The notes under the pieces: generated by a model
Told to the model about the DNA's origin: nothing
The model's input: the letters and a program-made list of their open reading frames with translations, nothing else
Databases searched by the model: none
In this document: positions 8,373 to 17,775 of the stretch, piece after piece
Numbering within the stretch: the stretch's first letter is position 1
Layout of the letters: every line of letters starts with the position of its first letter
Made by a program: the position numbers and the translations under genes
Source of the DNA: Haloarcula litorea
GTDB lineage: Archaea > Halobacteriota > Halobacteria > Halobacteriales > Haloarculaceae
Direction: 5' to 3'
DNA: 64,000 bases
Assembly (NCBI RefSeq): GCF_029338195.1
Contig: NZ_CP119779.1
Coordinates: forward strand, 2,046,001-2,110,000

Positions 8373-9125
8373 GTGGTCTGCCAGCGAGAGCAACTAACTT
8401 CCATTCCTGTCGGTTGTCCGGAACTTCGTCGGACGACGTCCTCTGAGAGTGAGCAGACTCTCGAACAGCATCTCGATGATCTCCCGATGCTAACTGAAGA
8501 ATATTTTAATTGCCTCGATAAAGTTGCAATTGACGCTCGTAACTCGGATAGAGAGGTTGTACTTGGAGTGTCTGATCTATTGCGCAGACGGCCTGATGGA
8601 AGTCACACGTTGCATCCACGCGTGATGCAGTTACTCTCTCCAAGTGCTGTTGATACCACTCTATCCCGTATTACGAAGTACATTAACAAACGTATTGACT
8701 ACGCAGCATACCAGTATCCGACCTACCTCGTTGAACACCGTGAAGAGGGTAGTCAGGGATTGCCACTCTGTCCGAGTGACTACAGTATCGACGTGCTTGA
8801 TGCTCTCCGCGACCTCCGAGCGAACGATGTTTTAGTTTCGCTTCGTCGACGAGGTGAATCCCCGCCAGACAAATCCACTCTCGAAGGGCGAATCGATGGA
8901 ATGAAAAACGATGGAGAGATCGTGGAAGGAGTCGTCGTAGTCACTTGCGGCGACGAAGAAAAGACATCTGCACGACCTTCCGTGATTATCGAAGACCGAG
9001 AGCCCTTGGCCGGGAGACGATCATGTGACGAGCTCGCCGATCTTTGCGAGACAGTGAAACAGCGCTTCAATGCACTCATCTCCATTCGTGTCGCATCTGA
9101 GTGCGATTTCTATACCGGTAACTGA
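8373..9125 (+). CDS. Hypothetical protein, start uncertain
   Basis: 250 residues from GTG 8373, or 212 from the ATG at 8487 (residue 39), which I consider equally likely because the AT-rich promoter box at 8353-8366 is too close to 8373. Acidic, mostly alpha-helical, with ITKYINKRIDYAAYQYPTYLVEH and a hydrophobic strand IVEGVVVVTCGDEE. No recognised domain. Base composition is lower in GC than the copper block, in keeping with accessory DNA. Confidence 0.45.
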   Translation: MVCQREQLTSIPVGCPELRRTTSSESEQTLEQHLDDLPMLTEEYFNCLDKVAIDARNSDREVVLGVSDLLRRRPDGSHTLHPRVMQLLSPSAVDTTLSRITKYINKRIDYAAYQYPTYLVEHREEGSQGLPLCPSDYSIDVLDALRDLRANDVLVSLRRRGESPPDKSTLEGRIDGMKNDGEIVEGVVVVTCGDEEKTSARPSVIIEDREPLAGRRSCDELADLCETVKQRFNALISIRVASECDFYTGN

Positions 9126-9153
9126 GAGAAGCGGTTGTCATCCTGTTGCCGGC

Positions 9154-9840
9154 TCACTTGTTTCGCAGGCGCTGGGACACGGCGGTAACCTGTTCCCAGA
9201 GGAATTCAGCATCGACGCCTCTCTTCGTCGTCACTACTGGTGTCTCTCGAAGATAGTCGTCTCTCTCGACGATCTGAAGCAAAAAATCAGCGACATCGGC
9301 ACGAGAGATGGGGCCAGCAGTTGCGTCAACGTCAACACCTTGTACGTACTCGTCGGTATGGGGGCCATCCGTGAGCCCACCGGGGCGGACGATAGTCCAG
9401 TCGAGATCACTTCCCATTACAATCTCCTCCTGTCTGGCCTTGTCTGCCATCAGGTCGTGAAGAATGGTTACGTTCGCTATGCGGACGTACCAGGGTACTT
9501 GCCGGACACTCGCGCCAAGTCCCATCGAGGTGAGTACGGCTAGCCGCTTGACACCCTGCTTGTTCATCGAGTCGACGATGTTCTCTGTACCGCGGGATAC
9601 TACGTTTTCGGGGTTGTTGGGGGTCCGGCCAAGGAGGCAGACGACCACGTCTGCACCATCAACAGTAGCCGAGACGGTATCCGATTCGAGTACGTTCCCT
9701 TGGATGGCCGTGACCGAATCGTTCGGTGGGAGCTTCTGCGGCGACCGAGTGAGTGCCTGAATCTCGTGACCCGCTGCAGTCGCTTGTTTCGTCAGTTCGC
9801 GACCTGTTCCGCCCGTCGCACCGAAGATTGCCAGTTTCAT
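9154..9840 (-). CDS. NAD(P)-binding oxidoreductase, atypical SDR (NmrA/BLVRB-like)
   Basis: 228 residues. The N-terminal GATGGTGRELTKQA is the Rossmann glycine motif GxxGxxG of atypical short-chain dehydrogenases; VVCLLGRTPNNPENVVSRG and LDWTIVRPGGLTDGP are typical of the NAD(P)H-binding/biliverdin-reductase-B-like group. Members reduce flavins or quinones or act as redox sensors; the substrate cannot be read from sequence. The gene is convergent with the hypothetical gene ending at 9125, 28 bases apart, and is monocistronic. Confidence 0.8.
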   Translation of the reverse strand: MKLAIFGATGGTGRELTKQATAAGHEIQALTRSPQKLPPNDSVTAIQGNVLESDTVSATVDGADVVVCLLGRTPNNPENVVSRGTENIVDSMNKQGVKRLAVLTSMGLGASVRQVPWYVRIANVTILHDLMADKARQEEIVMGSDLDWTIVRPGGLTDGPHTDEYVQGVDVDATAGPISRADVADFLLQIVERDDYLRETPVVTTKRGVDAEFLWEQVTAVSQRLRNK

Positions 9841-10186
9841 ATCGACACCTGGGTAGTTATGTCACTCTACGCTCCTCTCTTTCCAGTGAATTTCTCTTAA
9901 GAATCGAAAGTAGGACTAAACATTCGAGATGAGTTCTCGGTCAACAATACGAAGCCGGAATTCGACAATACCGGGAATAGGGATAAGGAAACCAACTACT
10001 CCACCTTTGAACCATAAATCCAGCTATGCCGATACACCGGTATTTAAACCGAAATTGCAGTCAAAAGGGATGCTGTAATTGTTCCTGTCCGTATGATAGA
10101 GTCCCCGATTCCAGTCATCGGACGAGTAGCAAGCCAATTCGAATTGACGTGGCATCTCCATACAAATCAACGGAGGAAGTGACACG
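9841..10186. other. Intergenic stretch between divergent genes
   Basis: 346 bases without a convincing gene. A near-symmetrical AT-rich box CGGTATTTAAACCG lies at 10040-10053 and a possible ribosome-binding GGAGG at 10172-10176 precedes the small membrane protein gene. Confidence 0.4.
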
Positions 10187-10462
10187 ATGGCGGAGAAGAT
10201 CTCTGCGCATCAATCCGGACTCGTGTTCGGTGCCATTTTTGCAGCGTCGCACGCTGCGTGGATCGGATTCGTCGTGTCGGGGGTCTCTGAATCAACAGTC
10301 GACATCGTCGCACGGACGAATTTCGTCGAACCAGAGGACACTGTCGACTTCGATCTCTCTCTGACTGGTGCTGGCCTCACAATCGCGTTCGTTGCTGGAT
10401 ATCTAATGGGCGGGCTGTTCGCCTTGCTCTGGAACCGGAACGAGACAAAAAATGACCGATAA
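10187..10462 (+). CDS. Small two-helix membrane protein
   Basis: 91 residues with two hydrophobic segments, about residues 10-32 and 62-84, joined by an acidic external loop. The last residues RNETKNDR suggest a basic cytoplasmic end. The ATG follows GGAGG by ten bases, a clear Shine-Dalgarno sequence, unlike most genes here, which look leaderless. Function unknown. Confidence 0.55.
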   Translation: MAEKISAHQSGLVFGAIFAASHAAWIGFVVSGVSESTVDIVARTNFVEPEDTVDFDLSLTGAGLTIAFVAGYLMGGLFALLWNRNETKNDR

Positions 10463-10551
10463 ACGGGCTCGTTCAACAGTCTCTCGCGGCTGGATACCAT
10501 CGCGGCCAGTTGCGCCTGTACGAGAGTCTGCTCGGGGTCTACCCGCAGAGA

Positions 10552-11211
10552 TCAGGGTTTGGATCCGTTTGTAGCGGACCGACAGTGTGCGTCGTAGATA
10601 GCGGGAAGCCCCAGCGGTAACGCGAGCACGCCGAAGACGGCTTCCGTAGCGACAGCGAGCGACGAGCGCCGAACAAGGAGGCCAAACGCGATCACCCCGA
10701 TGGCCGCGACACCGTACGCAAGGTTGCTCCAGAGTGGCTCATACGTTGAACAGTACGCCCAGCAGACGAACGTGTACGCGGGCGCGTTCCACGTCGCGGG
10801 CGACGGCTTCGGCCAGAAGAACCGGCAGTACGTGGTCAGACCGACCATCGCTAGGGTCGGAAGCCCGACCAGCCACGCACTCGGCCTGAGCCCCCAACGG
10901 TTTCCGAACTTCGTGTAGCCTCGGAGGAACAGGGCGGGTGCCGCGAAGATCCACAGCCAGATGGCGACTGTGTAACTGACTGGCCAGTGCTCGATGCGCG
11001 GCTGGGTGAACGGCAACCGAAACCGCGCAGGCAGCGAGAACCACGGGAACGACGGGTCGGGAACCGGGTTCGTGAACAGCGCGAACAACCCGAGGATTAT
11101 CCCGAGAACAAGCCCATAGAGGCCGTACTTTGTGTAGATCTCCAGCCAGCGGGGGAGCGTCTGTCTGTCGCCTCTATGCCTCGTCCGTTCGGTGACGGTT
11201 CGGGCCATCAT
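10552..11211 (-). CDS. Polytopic membrane protein
   Basis: 219 residues with about five to six membrane helices, starting near GLYGLVLGIILGLFALF. A His/Cys-containing segment (TYCRFFWPKPSP, VCWAYCSTYEP) lies between helices. Two adjacent ATG codons (11211, 11208) are possible starts. I do not recognise the family; it is convergent with the small membrane protein gene. Confidence 0.5.
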   Translation of the reverse strand: MMARTVTERTRHRGDRQTLPRWLEIYTKYGLYGLVLGIILGLFALFTNPVPDPSFPWFSLPARFRLPFTQPRIEHWPVSYTVAIWLWIFAAPALFLRGYTKFGNRWGLRPSAWLVGLPTLAMVGLTTYCRFFWPKPSPATWNAPAYTFVCWAYCSTYEPLWSNLAYGVAAIGVIAFGLLVRRSSLAVATEAVFGVLALPLGLPAIYDAHCRSATNGSKP

Positions 11212-11274
11212 TCTGTCGTGGCAACGGCAGGTCAGTGAACATTTCCGGAGCAGCCCGTCTCGCTCGTTCTGGGT

Positions 11275-11481
11275 TCACTCGGGCGACCACTCACACGCGT
11301 CACCTGCGGTGAGGTCGTTCTCGTCGACGTAAGCCGAGAGACAGGCGTAGTTGCAGAAGTACGTGGGCGAGCCGCAGTCCTCGGTGCAGTCGCGCACGCA
11401 GATGGGGTCGTGGTCGAATATCTGTGAGTCGCAGTATGCACAGGTCTCGTCTGCATCGGGAATCGCAACGGTTGTTGACAT
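11275..11481 (-). CDS. Small Cys-rich zinc-finger protein
   Basis: 68 residues from ATG 11481, embedded in a longer but unlikely frame. Pattern CAYCDSQIF..C..DC..DCG followed by YFCNYACLSAYV resembles MYM/TRASH-type treble-clef fingers, which bind zinc or other soft metals. It lies between a membrane protein and a SHOCT protein on the same strand, close to the nickel transporter, so a metal-related role is possible but unproven. Confidence 0.6.
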   Translation of the reverse strand: MSTTVAIPDADETCAYCDSQIFDHDPICVRDCTEDCGSPTYFCNYACLSAYVDENDLTAGDACEWSPE

Positions 11482-11539
11482 ACTCCTATCTTGGGAGACT
11501 GGACAAGAAATCATTTCGGCATCCAATATCCAGAACGGC

Positions 11540-11902
11540 TCACTTCTCCCGCTGGAGCCGCGACCGCCGCTCCTCGAACTCCTCTTCCGAGAGGTCACCG
11601 CGGGCGTACGCCATCCGGAGCTCCTCCAACGCCGGGTCCGCGACCGCATCCGTCCGTACTCGGCTGACAAGTCCCCGGTACAGGAGATACCCGATTCCCA
11701 GCAGTACGATCAACCAGACGAGCATCATGCCGATTCCCCACATCGGAGAGAGACCACCCGCCATACCGTCGCCCCACCACCAACCCATCATTCCCATCAT
11801 CGGCATCGCGAACACCATCATCAACAGCGGGAAGAGTATGAGTACACCCAGAATGATGAGGACGATCCGGAGCAAACCGTCATTCGATTCTCTCGAAGCC
11901 AT
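11540..11902 (-). CDS. SHOCT-domain membrane protein 1
   Basis: 120 residues from ATG 11902. Two membrane helices (about 12-36, 55-77) separated by a Gly/Met/Trp-rich stretch, followed by a short SHOCT domain with DPALEELRMAYARGDLSEEE near the C-terminus. SHOCT domains are short oligomerisation or interaction modules. Met-rich membrane segments next to metal genes may touch copper, but this is inference. One of five SHOCT proteins in the window, all near metal or redox genes. Confidence 0.8.
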   Translation of the reverse strand: MASRESNDGLLRIVLIILGVLILFPLLMMVFAMPMMGMMGWWWGDGMAGGLSPMWGIGMMLVWLIVLLGIGYLLYRGLVSRVRTDAVADPALEELRMAYARGDLSEEEFEERRSRLQREK

Positions 11903-12168
11903 CGCTCTGTCTTTTCGCCGACGCCACGTTATCTTTTGCCATAAAATTGTGTATACACTGTACGGATCAAATTCCCCCCTCCATCGGCACTGAACGAGAC
12001 TGTCTCGGCGTTGTCGCCCAATTTTCGAGACACCCATCAGAGGCGACTACAACGGAACCTTTGGATTGTCTCCCCTTATCGAGCGGAGAAGAGGATCAGC
12101 TCTCTGACTGCTGCGGAAATGCGATCGGTACCGAACTCACATCTGACCAGAGGAGACCCTCACAGAGA

Positions 12169-12972
12169 TTAGAATACACCAACGATGAACCCGATCCCCA
12201 TGATAATCAGGATCGCGGCGGAGAGGGTCGGAAGGTACGGCGTGTAGCGTTCGACCGTCTCTTCGTAGCGGTGATAGCCGCCGATCAGTAGCATCGTCAA
12301 CCCGACAATCCCCATGACGACCGTAATCGCGTACGCAGTCATGAGCTCGAGGCAATAAGCGGAGCCGGTACAGAGTGCGATGATCTCGAACTCCTCCTCG
12401 TGAGCGAATCCGAGGAGAAACGCAAACCAGGCGATACCCAGGAGGCCACGATCGGCGGCATCGGTGTCGGCGTGGCGATCCCCGTCGCCGAACGGCAAGA
12501 ACCCTTTCAGGCGGGCGACGATGCCGCCCGATCCGTGGTCGTGTGTATGATCGTGATCCCCTTCGGCGGTGTGTCCGTGTCCTTGGCCATGTCCGTGTTC
12601 TTCCTCGTGGCTCCCGTGAGCATGACTGTGGCCGTGGCGATACTCCCGGATACCGAGGAGAACAAGCAAGACGCCAGCGACGAGACTAACCGGCCCGCCG
12701 ATCTGGATTCCGTTGAACAGCGTGATGGGTTCGTTGATCCGGGTTAGATTGAAGTATCCCTTCACATAGAAGAACGCGACGACCATCGCGATACTGCTGA
12801 CGAGGTGGCCGATCCCGATGATGAAACTTGCCGCGAACCCGTATAGCCACTTGTTCGATTGATCGAGTGCATACGAGGCGGCGATGGGCCAGCCGTGACC
12901 CGGTTCGATGCCGTGAACGGCCCCGAGGAGAACGGCCCCAACCAGCAATCCAAAAGCCTCACCGTGCAACAT
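12169..12972 (-). CDS. NiCoT-like nickel/cobalt transporter
   Basis: 267 residues with about six to seven membrane helices. HGIEPGHGWP (His20, His26) in the first helix resembles the HxxxxDH-type signature of nickel/cobalt permeases, and a His-rich cytoplasmic loop (about 112-150: HGHSHAHGSHEEEHGHGQ) is a typical metal-gathering loop as in RcnA/NiCoT relatives. GFAHEEEFEIIALC matches a second conserved helix. Import or export cannot be decided from sequence. It is divergent from the nikR-like gene now broken by an insertion sequence, so its control has probably changed. Confidence 0.75.
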   Translation of the reverse strand: MLHGEAFGLLVGAVLLGAVHGIEPGHGWPIAASYALDQSNKWLYGFAASFIIGIGHLVSSIAMVVAFFYVKGYFNLTRINEPITLFNGIQIGGPVSLVAGVLLVLLGIREYRHGHSHAHGSHEEEHGHGQGHGHTAEGDHDHTHDHGSGGIVARLKGFLPFGDGDRHADTDAADRGLLGIAWFAFLLGFAHEEEFEIIALCTGSAYCLELMTAYAITVVMGIVGLTMLLIGGYHRYEETVERYTPYLPTLSAAILIIMGIGFIVGVF

Positions 12973-12998
12973 CGTCGTACGTCCGTCTCGGTGAAGTG

Positions 12999-13021
12999 GG
13001 TGAATAACGGTTGTTAATACC
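12999..13021. promoter_or_regulatory. Imperfect dyad between NiCoT and nikR-like genes
   Basis: An imperfect inverted repeat (GGTGAATAAC ... GTTAATACC) overlaps TATA-like sequence 32-47 bases before the transporter ATG at 12972. It is the natural place for a NikR-type operator. The dyad has one unpaired base and is weak evidence. Confidence 0.4.
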
Positions 13022-13307
13022 GAAGCGGGTGTCTCGTCATACTCACCTTCCTTATGTGGGCGTGACCAATGATCGGGCTATGCGAACCAGTTTCAACATC
13101 CCTGACGAGGTCGTCGAGGAATTCGACCGGGTCTGGCAGGATCAGGGGCTCGACAACCGGTCGCGAGCGGTACGCGAGGCGATGCAGGAGTACGTCGAGG
13201 CCCATTCTCAGTACCTCACAAAGCATCGCCGGTTAACCCGACCTGAGCCATCTGTTCTGTTGTGATGAGTCGTCCGTAGTGGTTGAACAGCGCTGATCGA
13301 AGACGGA

Positions 13308-13347
13308 GCTGTCGCTGTCGGCGGCGGTCAGCCGCCGACGCGACAGC
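13308..13347. repeat. Strong hairpin inside the insertion sequence
   Basis: Between the transposase stop and the left end, a long inverted repeat (arms around GTCGGCGGC and GCCGCCGAC, extended by CTGTCG / CGACAG) can form a stable stem. It probably terminates transcription or limits read-through. A damaged relative of this sequence is found at 53221-53303. Confidence 0.7.
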
Positions 13348-13382
13348 GTAGCCACTCACGAGGCGGCGTTCCCGGTCGGTGA

Positions 13383-14549
13383 CTACCGGTGGAACCGGTC
13401 GTCTGGTGGCCGGTTGGCGGGGACGGCCCGACGCACTGCGAGGGCCGTCCACGCGGCCCGTCGAACCATATTGATGAACTCCTTGTACGGCCACCACCAG
13501 AGGCGACGCCCGCCCCGGCGGGGCGTCGCCACGTATTCGTAGTGGAGATACCGCCACGCATTCTGCAAGAGGAGACTCACCACGACGTACAGCAGTCTCA
13601 CCGTCGCGTCTCGCGTTGTTGTCGTCGCTATCGCTTGCTCAGACAAGCGGTAGCTCGACTCGATACCGAAGCGTTTGCTGTAGTGGTATCGAGCCTGGCG
13701 TGGAGTCTCGATGAACGGCGCGTCAGCGGCGTAGCCGTGACGCGCCACACCGTTCTCGTCGTATCGTCCGTTCAGGTACGTACAGTCGATGTAGACGGGA
13801 AACTCGACGGTCCAGCTGTGGCCGTCGAGTTTCCCTGTCAAATCGTGGTTAATGACGCGGCTCCACCCTTCCGCGAGTTCCTGCTGAATCGTCCCACCCC
13901 ATCTGATGATCGGCATCACGTAAGCGTAGTTGTGCGCTTGAAGCAGCGTGAGACACTTGCTGTCGTAGAATCCGCGATCGAGATAGACGGCCTTGATTTC
14001 GGCGTCAAGGCCGTCGAGTACACCAAGAAACTCGGCGAGGACGCTACTGGCGGTGTCGCCGTCTTCGAGACGGCGCACCGCCAGCGTGTGCCGTTTATTC
14101 TTCACACGCGCGTAGAGTGTGGCGTAGGCGTGGAACGCGGTGGTTCCGCGCTTGGCCTCGGAGTGGTAGAGGCCGTCTGTGTCGTCTTCGTCACCGTAGT
14201 AGGGTCGCAGGTGGAGGTCTGCGCAGACCTCCACCTGCTCGGGGAGGAGTTCGACGATATCCCGTCGAAGGAGCGTGTTGGCGACTCGTTCGAGCCGTTC
14301 CGGCTCGAACTTCGTCCGCAGATGGTAGAGAATCGCGTTTGCTGACGGAGAGTCTTCACTGGAGTTGCACAGCGTCGAGATTGAGGTCCCGTCGGCGGTC
14401 GCGCCGACGAGGACCTCGTAGATGTCCTCAGCGTCGATTTCAGCAGTAGCGCCGAGATCAAGAGCGATCTCCTCGGTGAGCGTGTTGACGAGAAAGTTAA
14501 GGAGCTGGTCTTCGTGGATTTCACTGTCTGCTTGCTTCTTGGAGTGCAC
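13383..14549 (-). CDS. ISH3-type transposase (DDE, IS4-like fold)
   Basis: 388 residues from a GTG start. DDE catalytic residues fit: Asp111 in ADLHLRPYYGD, Asp191 in YLDRGFYD, Glu297 in the Y-x2-R-x3-E motif (YSKRFGIE). The tail PANRPPDDRFHR and the whole sequence agree with ISH3-family transposases that I recall. No frameshift or stop, so it should be active. It moves the element by cut-and-paste and generates 5-bp duplications. Confidence 0.93.
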   Translation of the reverse strand: MHSKKQADSEIHEDQLLNFLVNTLTEEIALDLGATAEIDAEDIYEVLVGATADGTSISTLCNSSEDSPSANAILYHLRTKFEPERLERVANTLLRRDIVELLPEQVEVCADLHLRPYYGDEDDTDGLYHSEAKRGTTAFHAYATLYARVKNKRHTLAVRRLEDGDTASSVLAEFLGVLDGLDAEIKAVYLDRGFYDSKCLTLLQAHNYAYVMPIIRWGGTIQQELAEGWSRVINHDLTGKLDGHSWTVEFPVYIDCTYLNGRYDENGVARHGYAADAPFIETPRQARYHYSKRFGIESSYRLSEQAIATTTTRDATVRLLYVVVSLLLQNAWRYLHYEYVATPRRGGRRLWWWPYKEFINMVRRAAWTALAVRRAVPANRPPDDRFHR

Positions 14550-14892
14550 ATCCTCAGCAAGCAGACGTTCTAACTAACCGGCTTTGTGAGGTACTGATTC
14601 TCGGCTCGACGATCTAACCGGCGAGGTGGTCGCGCTGGTCGCCTTCGACTATCGACACCATGACGTCATCGGGGATCTTCACGCAGTCCAGCACGAGTAT
14701 CAGGACGTGATCCTCAACACGAGCCACACGCACCAGGGCGAGTGGTGTCTCGAATCGCTCTTTTGCCGGGGACGGGTTGGCCGCGTTCGGGAGCTGAGCA
14801 ACCGACTTCGAGACTTCGACGGCGTACGGCGAGTGAAGATTATGGTCATCCGCGACGGTGAACCCTGACGGGGTCGCAGAGAGAAGTTACCG

Positions 14893-17118
14893 CTAGTCCG
14901 CGGGTTGGGCATCCGTGGTCGGCGAAACGTCCGGAAGGCTCGGCACGGAGAGGTCGACGCGGCGGAGCAACTGCGCGTTGATCGCAACGATCACCGTGCT
15001 CAGCGACATCAACAATGCACCCACGGCCGGTGAAAGGAGAATTCCAATCGGCGCCAGCACCCCTGCGGCCAGCGGGATGGCGAACACGTTGTACCCTGCC
15101 GCCCAGACGATATTCTCCTGCATCTTCCGGTAACTCGCCTTGCTCAGTTTGACCAGTCGGACGACGTCCATCGGGTTGTTCTGGACCAGGATGACGTCCG
15201 CCGACTGGACCGCAACGTCGGTACCGCTCCCGATTGCGATGCCGACGTCCGACCGGGTGAGCGCCGGCGCATCGTTGACGCCGTCACCAACCATTCCCAC
15301 GAGCTTGCCCTGATCCTGGAGCTCCTGAACCTTCTTGTCCTTGTCCTCGGGGAGAACCTCCGCGAACACCGTGTCGATACCCAGTTCCGCTGCGACCGCA
15401 TTCGCCACATCCTCGCTATCGCCAGTCAGCATCGCCACCTCGATATCGAGATCGTGTAGCGCCTCGACGACCCGATAGCTCTCGTCACGGATCACGTCTG
15501 CCATGGCGAAGGCCGCGATTAGGTCACCCTCGCGGACGAGATACACGACAGTCCGTGCGTTCTCACCCGCCTCCTCCGCGAACGACTGGAGATCTGACGG
15601 GACCTCGCTATCGAGATGGTTCAGGAGGTTCGGTCCGCCGACGAACACCTCGTCTCCGTCGACGAATGCTCGGACGCCACGGCCCTTCATCGCCTCGAAA
15701 TCGTCTGCAGCAGGTGCTTCAACTCCCTGTTCGTCGGCAGCCTCGCGGATGGCGCGAGCGATCATGTGCTCGGAATCACCCTCGACGGCCGCGGCCAGTG
15801 CCAAAGCCTCGTCCTCATCGACGCCAGCGACGGTTTCCATACCGACGACCCCATGTTCACCCTCGGTGAGAGTCCCCGTCTTGTCGAAGATGATCGCGTC
15901 TAAATTCCGGGCCTCTTCCATGGCGATCCGGTCACGAACGAGCATACCGTTCCGTGCCGCGAGTGACGTATTGATCGCGACGACGAGCGGAATCGCGAGT
16001 CCGAGTGCATGGGGGCACGCGATGACCAACACGGTCACGACGCGTTCGATCACCTCGGCGTTGAATGAGACCGCGACTGTCCACGCAATGCCTGTCACGA
16101 CCGCCGCAGCCAGGGCGACGTAGAACAACCAGCCCGCCGCGCGGTCCGCGAGCGCCTGCGTCCGGGACTTGCTCTCCTGGGCCTCCTCGACTAGCCGCAT
16201 GATCCCAGCGAGTGTCGTCTCCTCGCCTGTCGCGTCGATCCGAACACGGAGGCTCCCATCACCGTTGACAGTCCCACCGATGACCTCGTCGCCGGGTTCC
16301 TTGGACACGGGTTTGGACTCCCCGGTGATCATTGCCTCGTTCACGTCGGAGTCCCCCTCCTCAACGACGCCATCTGCAGGCACGCTTGCGCCTGGCCGGA
16401 CGAGCACGAGGTCCCCTTCGGTGAGTTCACTAACGGGGACTTCCTCGGTGTCGCCATTATCGGTGATTCGCTCGGCCGTATCGGGCATCAACTTCGCCAA
16501 CTCGTCAACGGCACTGGACGCCCGCCGCACGCTTCGCATCTCGATCCAGTGGCCCAGCAGCATGATGTCGATCAGGGTGACGAGTTCCCAGAAGAACGCC
16601 GACTGCGTCGGGAAAATCACGCTCGCGAGGCTGTAGACGAACGCAACCGAGATAGCCATCGAGATAAGCGTCATCATTCCCGGTGCCCGGTCTTTCAGTT
16701 CCGGCACCGCCATCTGGAGGAACGGAACCCCACCGTACCCGAAGACGACTACCGCGAAGACGGGGTTTATCCACTCGCTCCCCGGGAACGCGGGGACGGA
16801 GAAGCCGAGCCAACTCTGCAGCGTTTCGCTGTACAGGAGGACGGGGATCGACAGGAGAGTCGAGACGAAAAAGCGCCGGCGGAACATCTGCTCGTGGCCC
16901 TCGTGCATTCCACCGTGGCCGTCATGGCCATCGTGCCCATCGTGCTGACTGTGTGGGCCGTGGTCAGCTTTGTCGGGGGACTGCGGTTCAGCCTCCGTTT
17001 CGAGGAGCGATTGTTCACTCCGTCCCTCCGTATGTGACTCGTCGTGCTCACTATGTGCGTCCTCGTCGTGATGCGTATGGTCTGTTTCGTCGGCCTCCCT
17101 TTGGGATTCATCGTCCAT
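14893..17118 (-). CDS. copB: CopB-type (P1B-3) copper-translocating ATPase
   Basis: 741 residues. A His-rich N-terminus (about 13-76, repeated [12 protein letters not shown]) replaces CxxC metal-binding domains. The membrane motif is CPH (residues 368-370, [12 protein letters not shown]), which defines the P1B-3 group that exports Cu(II)/Cu(I). TGES at 265-268, the phosphorylated Asp412 in [10 protein letters not shown], and the hinge [10 protein letters not shown] are all intact, so it should be functional. It exports copper across the membrane. The gene ends 24 bases from the broken nikR-like gene, convergent with it. No TTGGAATCCAA site is visible in its upstream 120 bases. Confidence 0.93.
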   Translation of the reverse strand: MDDESQREADETDHTHHDEDAHSEHDESHTEGRSEQSLLETEAEPQSPDKADHGPHSQHDGHDGHDGHGGMHEGHEQMFRRRFFVSTLLSIPVLLYSETLQSWLGFSVPAFPGSEWINPVFAVVVFGYGGVPFLQMAVPELKDRAPGMMTLISMAISVAFVYSLASVIFPTQSAFFWELVTLIDIMLLGHWIEMRSVRRASSAVDELAKLMPDTAERITDNGDTEEVPVSELTEGDLVLVRPGASVPADGVVEEGDSDVNEAMITGESKPVSKEPGDEVIGGTVNGDGSLRVRIDATGEETTLAGIMRLVEEAQESKSRTQALADRAAGWLFYVALAAAVVTGIAWTVAVSFNAEVIERVVTVLVIACPHALGLAIPLVVAINTSLAARNGMLVRDRIAMEEARNLDAIIFDKTGTLTEGEHGVVGMETVAGVDEDEALALAAAVEGDSEHMIARAIREAADEQGVEAPAADDFEAMKGRGVRAFVDGDEVFVGGPNLLNHLDSEVPSDLQSFAEEAGENARTVVYLVREGDLIAAFAMADVIRDESYRVVEALHDLDIEVAMLTGDSEDVANAVAAELGIDTVFAEVLPEDKDKKVQELQDQGKLVGMVGDGVNDAPALTRSDVGIAIGSGTDVAVQSADVILVQNNPMDVVRLVKLSKASYRKMQENIVWAAGYNVFAIPLAAGVLAPIGILLSPAVGALLMSLSTVIVAINAQLLRRVDLSVPSLPDVSPTTDAQPAD

Positions 17119-17240
17119 TACCGAGCAATTGAATCCGAGGGTGCTTCAACATGGAGGCTACTGTGAATTGATACGTCCTCTGAACAGGCTGGCTCCTACC
17201 CTACCGGACAACCGAGAGGCTGAAGCGGTCGGAGATGCAC

Positions 17241-17636
17241 TTACGTCCCCTTGCTGCGATCTCTATACGCTTTGGCTGCCAGAAAAACGTATACCGCACC
17301 GATAACCCGTACACTTGTCGTGAATCGCTCGTCCCATTCGACAGCAGCTGGGTGCTCATAGAGAAATGTGGACGCAAATTTACGATACAGGTCGGGGAAC
17401 ACGAGGACAATTGCGCCGAACACCCCAGTGAGATTCATCATCCACGCATACGATCGGCTGCCAAGTAAGGAGATCACGGCTACCAGCATCCCTTCTGATC
17501 GTATCGCTGGGTTCACCCATTCTCTTAGGGCACCTTCCTCAGGATTAGTGATCGCAAGTGTCTCAAATAGCGCAACGATTTTTCCCGGGAACACTGCTGT
17601 AACAGCTCCGAGGACGCCGATGAGTTTCCGTAGCAT
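17241..17636 (-). CDS. Small membrane protein
   Basis: 131 residues with three to four hydrophobic segments (about 1-25, 48-62, 65-82, 108-122). Motifs include ALREWVNPAIRSEGM and AVYVFLAAKAYRD. It resembles small haloarchaeal membrane proteins of unknown function. Standalone, same strand as copB, 122 bases upstream of it. Confidence 0.5.
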   Translation of the reverse strand: MLRKLIGVLGAVTAVFPGKIVALFETLAITNPEEGALREWVNPAIRSEGMLVAVISLLGSRSYAWMMNLTGVFGAIVLVFPDLYRKFASTFLYEHPAAVEWDERFTTSVRVIGAVYVFLAAKAYRDRSKGT

Positions 17637-17775
17637 ATGCTACTGTACGACCTATTCTGATTTAATGTTCTTCACAAACCCCTACGCCCGAGAATTGAGT
17701 CAGAACGTAACAGTTTAGAGTCTCAATCAAGCCGACCTCAGACCGTTCACTGCAGATACGACACCGTCTTGGAGC

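Larger units (their letters stand above)
13209..14596. mobile_element. Complete ISH3-family insertion sequence
   Basis: 1388 bp. Perfect 16-bp terminal inverted repeats: CAGTACCTCACAAAGC at 13209-13224 and its complement at 14581-14596. A CCGGTTA motif recurs just inside both ends with a four-base offset. Flanked by a perfect 5-bp target duplication ATTCT (13204-13208 and 14597-14601). Length, end length, duplication size and transposase agree with the ISH3 group of haloarchaeal elements. The intact transposase and perfect ends suggest a recent insertion. Confidence 0.95.
13080..14868 (+). pseudogene. nikR-like nickel repressor split by an insertion sequence
   Basis: The N-terminal 43 codons (13080-13208) encode a ribbon-helix-helix domain beginning MRTSFNIPDEVVEEF. 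After the insertion, codons from 14602 to the stop at 14868 encode the C-terminal metal-binding (ACT-like) domain: VVALVAFDYRHHDV, then SHTHQGEWCLESLFCRG with the His-x-His and Cys expected of NikR nickel ligands (the loop before Cys is one residue shorter than in E. coli NikR). Removing the insertion plus one copy of its ATTCT target duplication rejoins the halves in frame, giving 131 residues, the usual NikR length. As it stands, a 61-residue chimera could still be made: the DNA-binding domain plus 18 residues from the element, ending at 13265. Confidence 0.88.

Noticed and set aside
13389-14345. 318-codon plus-strand frame opposite the transposase
   Set aside because: The transposase has all catalytic residues on the other strand.
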